A stretch of 64,000 bases of DNA, from the NCBI GenBank assembly GCA_023512835.1, contig CM042088.1:53131579-53195578 (forward strand), given 5' to 3'. The position numbers and the translations under genes were made by a program. This stretch comes from Taxillus chinensis (Eukaryota; Streptophyta; Magnoliopsida; Santalales; Loranthaceae). Of the stretch, positions 53,471-64,000 are shown one piece after another (the first letter of the stretch is position 1; each line of letters opens with the position of its first letter). The notes beneath the pieces were generated by a model. That model saw nothing but the letters and a program-made list of their open reading frames with translations, did no database searches and was not told the origin of the DNA.

Positions 53471-53956
53471 TGACCGTATGGTTCGGGGAAGTCAAATGGC
53501 TCACGCATACGCTAGCCTATTTCTTGGCCGTGCAAGACTGATTTAATTAAAAGTTTATGTTCACACAGACGTCGCCGCACCCCCGGCGCAAAGGCACAAG
53601 GTCCTGCCAGAGGACGGGGTTTTGTTGACGACAAAACCAAAGGGATAGACACGCTGACTACTAAAATATCTCATCTCGATTCTCGACCCATACCATATGA
53701 AGCCGTCCGCATCACTTCAACATTGGCACTTCCTGCAGCCAATTTAACAGTAACTAACATTATCTTATCTATTTCGAGCCCACTGTCTCTGTACATACTA
53801 CATATATTATATATATATATAAAGCAGAGACGTGTCATATGAGGTACCTTCTTTTTTAAGTTGCTTATTAAAAATCTCAGCTAGCAGGCAGCAGCTACTA
53901 GATATTAAAGATTCTTTCATCCTTTCTGCTGTTTTTTTGTTTTTTTGTTTTTATAG
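53471..53956 (+). promoter_or_regulatory. SQE copy C upstream region
   Basis: 53490-53620 aligns with 36950-37100 before copy A. 53690-53800 aligns with the regions before copies A and B. The block conserved before copies A, B and C is TATTTCGAGCCCACTGTCT-like. It ends directly at the ATG of copy C. Confidence 0.6.
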
Positions 53957-55460
<1,504 letters not shown>

Positions 55461-56075
55461 TGAGAAGCTTTTGAATTTTTTTTATGTTATATATATATAT
55501 ACGAAGCTTCAATTCTCGACAAGTTTATATAATGATAGTCAAATTTCTTTTTTACCGTTAAGTTCTCGACTAACGATATATTTTCCACACTCAACTAGAC
55601 ATTTGAACTGCAAAAAGACTCCATTATAACTCTTACATCGTCTCGAAGCCTGTGCATCAGATGTACTTTTCACATTGCTACTGGCACAAGTAGCATTACC
55701 ATCAATTCAGGTAATGCTACTAAGAGACCTGATCGATGCACAGGGCATGACACTTAACATAACAATGATTTGTTATTATTACCACTAATAAATCATTGTA
55801 AGCATTGCACTTTGGACTTATCACCCCTTCTTACATTACCACAACCTCTAAAAAGAATTACCAGTGGTGGTGAATTTACTCTATAGCATTCACATCCATG
55901 GCGTCCGCCTCCTTGGTTGCTTTCACAATGTTATTGTGTCACCTGACTTTGCAAAAGTTGCCTGGGTTGGAGCTACCGGCCTCCTGGTTCATTCATTGTC
56001 CTTAACAGACAAAACACGCCCATCAATCTTTGGATTTTCATAGTTGAAAAATGTTGCTCACTTTGACTTGGTGAT

Positions 56076-56583
56076 TGTTAGGATCTGTTCAAGGTGCAGG
56101 TCCACCCGTATGTCACAATATTGTCTGCTTTGGGCTCGCCATATCGGCCCGTAAGGCTTTAAAACGCGTTGTGACATTTTGAGCCGGCTTCATCATATAA
56201 GTTTATTGACTTCTTCTTTTTCTTCCGATGTGGGATATAATTTCCCAACAATTTCCCCTTTGTCACATATCGAACTACAGTATAGGCTAGAGACGCACCT
56301 ATGAAACTGATGAGCTACCACCATGTGGGCCATCATGGGAGCTCTCCCTCAATATATATTTTGATATAATAGAACACCTAGACGGAGACAACCAAGCTCT
56401 GATACCAGTTTGTTAGGATCTGTTCAAGGTGCAGGCTCACCCGCATGTCACAATATTATTCGCTTTGAGTTCGGCATATCGGCTCGTAAGCTTTTAAACG
56501 CATTGTGACATTTTGGGCCGGCTTCATCATATAAGTTCCTTGACTTCTCTTTTTTCTTCCGATGTGGGATACAATTTCCAACA
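56076..56583 (-). mobile_element. TRIM retroelement in SQE copy C intron 2
   Basis: LTRs at 56076-56250 and 56411-56583 face the minus strand. The primer site beside the right LTR reads TGGTATCAGAGC on the minus strand, an exact initiator-Met complement. The core is only 160 bases. The flanks GTGAT and ATGAC are not identical, so the target duplication is not clear. It interrupts sequence that is continuous at about 47200 in copy B. Confidence 0.88.
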
Positions 56584-56807
56584 ATGACGTTACATCGTCA
56601 AATCTTATGGTTAATGATCTCATGAAATGTTTGATAACTCTTCAATCTGCTACCTCCTCATCCTTAACTCTTGATGTAATAACGGTGGTGGATTGAACGT
56701 GTTAAAAAATGCTCAAATCATCTCTCGAGTCATTAATGTCCAACAACTCAAAACCCACATCTTGTTTGTAATTGCACTCACATAACCCAAACTTCACCTT
56801 TGTAGGA

Positions 56808-56810
<3 letters not shown>

Positions 56811-56864
<54 letters not shown>
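56811..56864. repeat. (ATT)n microsatellite, left part
   Basis: About 18 ATT units. The tract corresponds to 47425-47451 in copy B and continues at 57386-57420 beyond a TRIM that landed inside it. Confidence 0.9.
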
Positions 56865-56865
<1 letters not shown>

Positions 56866-57385
56866 GTTAGAATCAGGCACCAGTAAAGGTCCTATTAAGT
56901 GTCACGATATCGTCCGCTTTGGGCTCGTCATATCGGCCCGCACGGCTTTAAACGATCTCTCCCTTTGTCACACATCGACCGTATACCATAGGTTGGAGAC
57001 ACACCTATGAAACCGGGGATTTCTTGTAACTCTCCCTCAATCTACGCCTTGTAGAGAGATCAAACCGGTTCGATATTAAAGTGACATCATAACCCGGATA
57101 CCGCCGCATCAACGGGACACGCCGCTCGATCACACCACGCCGAGAAGACTTTCGATATCACGGAACACTTAACGGGGATAACAACGGGACAGCCAGGCTC
57201 GATACCAGTTTGTTAGAATCGGGCATAGATAAAGGCCCGATTAAGTGTCACGATCTTGTTCGCTTTGGGCTCGCCACATCAGCCCGCACGGCTTTAAAAC
57301 GCGTCGTGACATTTAAAGTTTTCTTTCTTCTTATATATGCCTTAACTTTCTCATCCTTAAGCGATGTGGAACAAACATCTCAACA
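56865..57385 (-). mobile_element. TRIM retroelement inserted in a microsatellite
   Basis: The left LTR (56865 to about 56957) is shortened by a deletion of roughly 80 bases. The right LTR (57211-57385) is full length. The primer site reads TGGTATCGAGCC, one base short of the usual form. The internal core (about 250 bases) aligns with the TRIM at 35381. ATTAT flanks both sides, but this lies in an ATT repeat so the target duplication is ambiguous. Confidence 0.85.
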
Positions 57386-57422
<37 letters not shown>

Positions 57423-57944
57423 CATGACACATGTACCAATTCCACTTCCAATATTTTCATCCTTTCTTTGGGCCTTCACAATAAATCTGTGCCATCCTTT
57501 TGTGAGGCTTTAGAAGCCTCCATAACGGCTACTTTGGTTATGATCTATAACTGGATTCATTCTATTTTGTGAGGCTTTAGAGTCCACAAATCTTATGACC
57601 CAAAAGAATTGTTAGTTGGACACACCAATTGGTCAGACATGATTCAATATATCAATTTGAATGTAATCAAGCTCTCATACCAAACATAGGTTTCAGGAAT
57701 TAATTGGAACCCAAAGAAAAATAACAGTGATCAACTTGTTATGTACACTCACATTATAAATAGTACTTCAATTGGCCGCACACATATTACAAAAAAGAAT
57801 ACATACCTTCTCTTATCGGGAACATGCACTCCCCAGTCCCCACTAATTTTCCCAGGCACTTTTAAATGCTATACAAACCATTGCAGGCATGATTTTGACT
57901 CTTACCTGTAAACTATTAATAATATGAACACCCAAGATCATGTA

Positions 57945-58343
57945 TGTTAATCAATATCACGGTATAATGATACTTACCTGTTTTCTCCATAGCGAGATCA
58001 AGAATGAACGCTACGGGTGCGACTAGTCTTCTCCCTCTTGTTCTCTCCTTGACGGCTCAACTCGATGGATGAGTTAGGGTTACACCAATATTTATATAGA
58101 GAACGAGAGGGAGGGACCTAGCCACGCAATGACCTAATGGGCCCTATCCATCAACGGGCCTCATTAGTTTATAAGGCCTACACTGAGCCGTAAAACCATA
58201 TTAAAATATTAACAAGATGTGCGTAGCCCAATAACAAATAAATAACCTTATATGGGCCTACACCGCATTGTCAAATTATCACGACCCGATTTTAATCAAC
58301 AGATCACAATTAACGGTAGCCCAAATTTAGAAAACTTCTAACA
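57945..58343 (-). mobile_element. 3' LTR of a Ty1/copia element
   Basis: On the minus strand the LTR starts TGTTAGAAGTTTTC and ends GATTAACA (399 bp). It is preceded by the polypurine tract CCAAGTGGGAGAA. The pol remnant at 59050-61400 lies upstream in the same orientation. The matching 5' LTR is not in the window. Confidence 0.8.
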
Positions 58344-59049
58344 TTCTCCCACTTGGGCAACGTTAATTGTAAACCTTAAAACCTTAAAATATTTTATTAT
58401 AGCAAAATATCTATATATATATAGTAAAGAATAAAAACTCTCAGGCTGTGTAACAAAGACAACATCTTTAAACAAAACCCGGACCAACAAAACCATAAGT
58501 AACGAATCATAGTCATCAATGTATCAATATGCAATACAAGACATCCATGGTTACAATTACCTATCAATTTTGTTGTTATGGGTCCATATGGTAGTGTAGC
58601 TAAAAACATCTCAAGTCACTTTATTGATGATGTTATTTATAGTCGGTTCTTAGATTTCTGTATCTTTAGTTTATAATATATCAGAAACCAAGTAGGCACA
58701 TATGCCTCCTGTATGTCTCCCAAACTTTATTGCATGCATATTTACGGTGTTTTTATTTGAGACACACCTTTATTGGTAAAACAACCATACTTGAGATTAA
58801 ACACCAAATCTCAAGATTTTAAGATATATACATCTGTCACATATATATATATATATATAAATAAATCAAATAGAAGTATACATTTAAAGCTCATTCAAAC
58901 AGATGTTCAAATTTAAAAACATAACTGACAATGTCACAAGTTCATAAGAACAATAACAAGCTCCCACTAATAAAATACATCAAAATTTTCTAAAAGACAC
59001 ATATTAAGAACATGATTCTTGAACCGTATTGGTCGGAGTCCTTTAGTTA

Positions 59050-61400
59050 GTGGGTCGGCAAGCATGGAGTCGGTAGATATATGTTCAATAATGACATCTC
59101 CCTTTTTCACAAACTCTCGAACCGTGAGATATTTAATTTCCAAATGCTTAAAACCCCCCCCTTTTTTTTTTTCCTAAAAAAGAACAACTGCAAAGACTAT
59201 TATCACAATAAATCACAAGAGGTCTCTCAATAGAATCAACAATCTTTAGGCCTGATATAAAATTCCTCAACCATATAGCTCGAGACACGGCACCATAACA
59301 AGCCACAAACTCAGCTGCATAGTAGAAGATGCTAAAATAGTCTGTTTTACACTCTTCCATGAGATAGCCCCTCCAGCTAGCATGAAAAAATATATCCAGA
59401 TGTTGACCTAAGATCATCTGAACAACCAGCAAAATCAGAATCAATGAAGCCAACAACTTCCAAATTGTCAACCCTTTTGTAAACCAACATGAGTTTTTTT
59501 TTTTTTTAGTACGCTGCAAGTATCTCATAACTTTCTTAACTGCCACCCAATGGTCTATACCAGGATTAGATAGATATCTCCCAAGAACACTAATAGTGTA
59601 AGCAATGTCAGGTCTGGTACAAAACCTGAGCATACATCAAGCTTCCAACTGCACTGCTGTAAGGAACATTTACCATAGAGTTTCTTTCTATATCATTCTA
59701 GGCACTGATGCTGATTAAATTTATCTACTTTCACAATTGGTACTTCACCAGGCTTATAATCTTGCATAGAAAATCTCTGAAGTACCTTATCGATATAAGA
59801 TTTCGAGAAAGGCCCAACATCCCACGAGATCTATCTCTATGAATCTCTATGCCAAGGACAAATTTGGCTTCTTGCAAGTCTTTCATATCAAAAGAATGAG
59901 ATAACATACCCTTAGTATCATTCAACAGTGCTAAATCATTACTAGCCAGTAGGATATCATCAACATAAAGTACCAAAATAATAACTTTACTCCCACTTAC
60001 CTTCATATAGACACACTGGTCAAATTGATTCTCTAAGAAGTCAAGAGAAGTCACTACCTCATCAAACTTTAAGTACCACTGTCGTGAAGCTTGTTTTAAT
60101 CCATAAATGGATTTCTTCAATTTACAAACCATGTGTTCACATTTTTCAATTATAAAACCTTCTAGTTGAACCATATAAACATTCTCTGATAGACAACCGT
60201 TTAGAAAAGCAGTCTTAACATCTATCTGATGTAACTTAAGATCATAATGAGCAATGAAAGTCATAATAATTCTAAAGGTCTCTTTGGAAGAAACAGAATA
60301 AGTCTCACTATAATTAATACCTGCTTCTTGAGTATACCCCTTTTGTAAGGAATCTGGCTTCAGAACATTCAATGTTCCTATAAGTATTTTTCTTGGTTTT
60401 AAACACTAAATTGCATCTAATTGCCTTTTAACCCTCAGGAAGTTCCATAAGCTCCCACACATCATTAGAAGCCATAGATTGCATTTCATCATTCATGACT
60501 GAAATCCACTCCCTAGATTGAGACCCATCCATTGTCATGAATCACCATGTTTCTCATAGTACTCACCACCTTTATCTGATCTCACAATCTTCATGGCCTT
60601 ATCTAATTGTTTCTCTACCTCTAACTTGAATATTTTAAACTTCTCCAAAGCATCAGATTTTTCTTTAATCAAATAAACATATCCATAATGAGAAAAGTCA
60701 TCAATAAAAATAATAAATATTTATTTCCACACATAGTAACTTGATATGGACCACTTATATCTGTATGAATAATCTTTAATGCCTCAAAACTACGAATATT
60801 AATTTTCTTCTGGGTTTTGGTAAGCTTTCCCCACACACAATCAACACAAATATGCTCATCATCATAATCAAGATCAGGAAGTAAATCTTCTCTAACTAGT
60901 CATTATACTCGATCTTTTAAAATATGGCCCAAACGTTTATACCAAAGAGTAAAAGATTTATCTTTAAATCAAACTCTTTTAAATCAAGATTCAGTCACAT
61001 ATGATTCACCAAAATGAGATACCAAAGATCATTTATAAAGACCATTAGATAATATGTCAGAACCAATAACTTTCGAATTCAACAATAATTGCATTATTCT
61101 ATCATGAAAAGAACATTCAAAACAAGACTTGTCCAAAACAGAAAATTGAAATCAAGTTCCTCCTAAAAGTGGGTACATAGAAAATATTGTCTAAAACAAG
61201 CTCAAAACCATATTTTAAGAATAGGCTAACAACTTTAATGGATTCTACGATTGCATCTTGATTATTTTCCACCTTTAGATTTGTCTCTCATTCATTTGGT
61301 TCCCTTAACTTATTGAACCCTTACATGGTCATATTTATATGGACAGAAGCACCACTATCTAACCACCAAGAATCAGGAGAAACAAATAACACATTAATGG
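59050..61400 (-). pseudogene. Ty1/copia pol, defective
   Basis: The domains appear in copia order on the minus strand. The protease has WWLDSGASVH (near 61350), followed by pre-integrase pieces and broken integrase (CVWGKLTKTQKK, IIHTDISGPY near 60750-60850). The reverse transcriptase piece at 60372-59731 has KTAFLNG, KSIYGLKQASRQWY and YVDDILLA. The RNase H piece at 59633-59148 has RPDIAYTISVLGRY and YCDNSLCS, followed by the terminal HISTDSMLADPLTKGL text near 59070. A deletion removes the end of integrase and the RT start, and several frames are broken. RT itself is long and well preserved, so the insertion is fairly recent. It lies in or after SQE copy C intron 2. Confidence 0.85.
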
Positions 61401-61651
61401 AAATTGTGTTATTCACACCAAAAGAGACTGTAAAGAAGTGAATGCAATAAATCAATGTACATGTTTATTTAATGAGCTCAAGTATCACAATATTTAACTG
61501 AAGAATTCATAATCTCCATTACAAACTCCCCTTTGGGCAGAGCAAGTAAAGAAAATTAGAAAACCTTCCCTTGGGATATTTAAAATACACATATATAATG
61601 ACAGTCAATAAACTCATTACCTTTGGGCAAATAAGCTATCTAAATCATTAT

Positions 61652-62207
61652 ATTTCACATCCCAAATACCCACCAATCAATACACGTGTCATTATACAAG
61701 AATCACTATAAAGTGAAAACAAGCATAATACAATGTGTTATAAATACCTTATGTGAGCAAACACAATATACAATATATGAAATATTCATGTGTCACTGTA
61801 AACGAATCACTTTGGTGATCAAACATCTACAATACAATATGAATTTTCAAAACATATCAACCCTGAGAGAAAAATCAACGTGTCACCAAGAAGGACCACT
61901 TTAGCAGTCAAACATACATGGCACAATGTGATTTCACATCCCAAATGCCCACTAATAAATACACGTGTCATTATATAAGAATCACTATAAAGTGAAACAA
62001 GCATAATACAATGTGTTATGAATACTTATGTGAGCAACTATAATATACAATATATGAAACATTCATGTGTCACTGTAAACGAATCACTTTGGTGATCAAC
62101 CATTTACAATACAATATGAATTTTCAAAACATATTAACCTTGAGAGAAAAACCAACGTGTCACCAAGAAGGACCACTTTGGTAGTCAAACATACATGGCA
62201 CAATGTG
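61652..62207. repeat. 279-bp tandem duplication
   Basis: Unit 1 (61652-61930) and unit 2 (61931-62207) both begin ATTTCACATCCCAAAT and end GGCACAATGTG. They differ by scattered substitutions and two lost bases. They sit where copia gag would be expected, but contain no gag-like text. Confidence 0.85.
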
Positions 62208-63014
62208 ATCTCACCTCACTTAAACTCGTTATATTAAATTAAATATCACACCACATGTACACCCGTGCTCATCCGAATGAGATACAACACTATATGTACC
62301 TCCACTTAATATAACAATAAGTTGTTTTACAATATATCTATTTAAATTTAAACTCATTAAATGTTATTTCTCTTAATATTTTATATATATATATATATAT
62401 AAACTATAATTTAATGTCTCTAAATATAGTCTGATTTTTAATGAACATCCTATGATTATTATTAATACCGTTGTTTGAATTCTGATAATAATAATAATGC
62501 AGCCTAAGAACATACCGAAATTCAACCCGTATGTATCATCTTAACACAGCTACAATAAGACATATATGTTCCATCCGCTTACAAATAAATATTCAGATGT
62601 TCTCATAAATAATAATCATGAATATTATTATGACATAACTATAAATAAATAAATCAATTAAAAAATTAATGGGGCCTGAAGAATCCATCAACCCGCCTGC
62701 TATAAGAATTTCTTAATGATTTGGTTAACCCATCCGGTCGTATTGCACTATTTCAAGATTTGTTGAATTCAATTCTAATAATTTACACTTTCCTGTTAGT
62801 ATAAGACACATATGCTTACCCTTTGGAAACGTGCCTTTTAATGAAAACAATATGTTTTCATGCTTTAATATATTCTAATTCAACTCACTCAATTTATAAT
62901 ACAATCATGCCTTTTAATTCAATCACATCGCCCCAAGCAAAAAAAAAAATCACATTGCAAGACGTCAATTGGACAAGGACATGGCCCTCTTGCCTCTCTT
63001 AACCTTGATCCCAC

Positions 63015-63045
<31 letters not shown>

Positions 63046-63105
63046 CAATACGTTTTCTATTATTATTATGTCTTGTATTCAATATATGGATATTAGAGTG
63101 AGTCG
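62208..63105. other. AT-rich DNA, nothing recognised
   Basis: The stretch contains short (AT)n tracts at about 62381-62401 and 63016-63042. No coding domain or LTR boundary was identified. Confidence 0.45.
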
Positions 63106-64000
63106 CGCCGCCACACATGAAGTACAAACTTGACTGCACACGGCACCATCGACCCATGTTAGTGCAGACAATCAAAGCGGCTTTCACCCAAGAAAGGGTC
63201 TTCGATTGAACAGCGCCACCGTCGTTTCCGGACTCGTCATGCCAATCCAATACCATCAACACCTCTCTTTTTTTTTTAATTTTATATCAATTATAATAAA
63301 GAATAACAATAATAATAATAAATAACAATAATGCATAATTTGCAGCATCTTTGAACACCAAGAATGCCGAATCCTGTAGCCTTTTAAGATTATAGTGCCC
63401 TATAACAAATATATATATAATAATTGATATAGGATTAGCTAATTTATTATAATAATTATAATATTTATTATAATTATATTATAATAATTGCAGCCAAGCT
63501 CGATCAGGCATCTGCGTTGAAGATTCGTAGTGCGCGAAGCTCCCACACGCCGCGCCACTTTGATTATTGGGGTTATTGCTTGTGATGGCGCCGGAAGGAG
63601 ACCCCAAGACGAGACTCTCCCGATTGATGTGTTCACAGCGTTACCTCGATCGTTTTCATGGATTCGTCATGCCACACTTGCGCTAGAGGTACCGGGAATT
63701 ATGGATGAAGCCTGTGGTAGAGTCATCCCGACCGGAAACCTTGCCGTGCTTGGACGAAGCTGCCGGAGGAGACGAAATTGTCGGCGTCAAGAACGAGCAT
63801 CAAACATACACAACACCGTTGATCCATCGATGCCACCGCCTCTATACAAATTGAGCCATCGCTGCTACTGCTGTCAAGATCAACTCCATTGGCGCCGCCG
63901 CTGGCAAGCGTTGCCACTGTTTTGATCGATCCAGTCGTGATCTCAGTTGTCATCCACGATCTGTTTTCTATAGTGGACGAAAGCTGTTTTTCGAAGCAAG
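63106..64000. other. Two GC-richer patches of unknown nature
   Basis: 63106-63265 and 63490-63960 are GC-rich compared with the AT-rich spacer between them. Open frames run on both strands (63530-63925 plus, 63723-63953 minus). None shows a domain I recognise. They may be 5' leader or LTR sequence of the minus-strand copia element, or the edge of another gene beyond the window. Confidence 0.35.

Noticed and set aside
57210..57572. 120-codon open frame with a poly-Leu stretch
   Set aside because: It runs through a TRIM LTR and an ATT microsatellite.

Overview
This window is plant nuclear DNA from an angiosperm, most likely a dicot. Genes have small GT-AG introns and sit in AT-rich, repeat-laden intergenic DNA. 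The predicted proteins belong to plant families: a subgroup IVa bHLH factor, TIN1, an RLK7/HAIKU2-type receptor kinase and plant squalene epoxidase. The species cannot be named from sequence alone.

Layout. 1-4900: degenerate repeats, two miniature inverted-repeat elements and a decayed copia gag. 4915-6625 (+): complete 4-exon bHLH gene whose first exon is 36 nt. 9597-10001: terminal-inverted-repeat element. 10434-12884 (+): complete 3-exon TIN1 gene with a cluster of ACGT cores in its promoter. 14092-16540: decayed copia gag, a TRIM element and a hAT-like repeat. 17370-20502 (+): complete 2-exon LRR receptor kinase with a strong hairpin just after it. 22046-25970 (-): complete 9-exon gene for a basic protein with a TPX2-like motif. 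26000-36010: retrotransposon graveyard with two solo LTRs nested in a Ty3-gypsy pol remnant (both with target-site duplications) and a full-length TRIM with a target-site duplication.

36950-64000 is dominated by a squalene epoxidase (SQE) tandem array at four stages of decay. Copy A (36950-38644) keeps only the promoter block and a ruined exon 1. Copy B (44235-50196) is an intact 8-exon gene for 513 residues. Copy D (50845-51530) is a frameshifted tail with exons 4, 5 and 8 only. Copy C (53957-55455) has intact exons 1-2, followed by an intron that absorbed two TRIMs and a copia element running to about 61.4 kb or beyond. Its remaining exons, if any, lie past the window end. A Mutator-like transposase relic lies between copies A and B.

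The single-copy genes look unrelated in function: transcription, ER stress, peptide-receptor signalling and a probable microtubule-related protein. The SQE cluster is the one functional theme, squalene 2,3-epoxidation at the sterol/triterpene branch point, and shows duplication, divergence and transposon attack in one place. No CRISPR, rRNA or convincing tRNA gene was seen.
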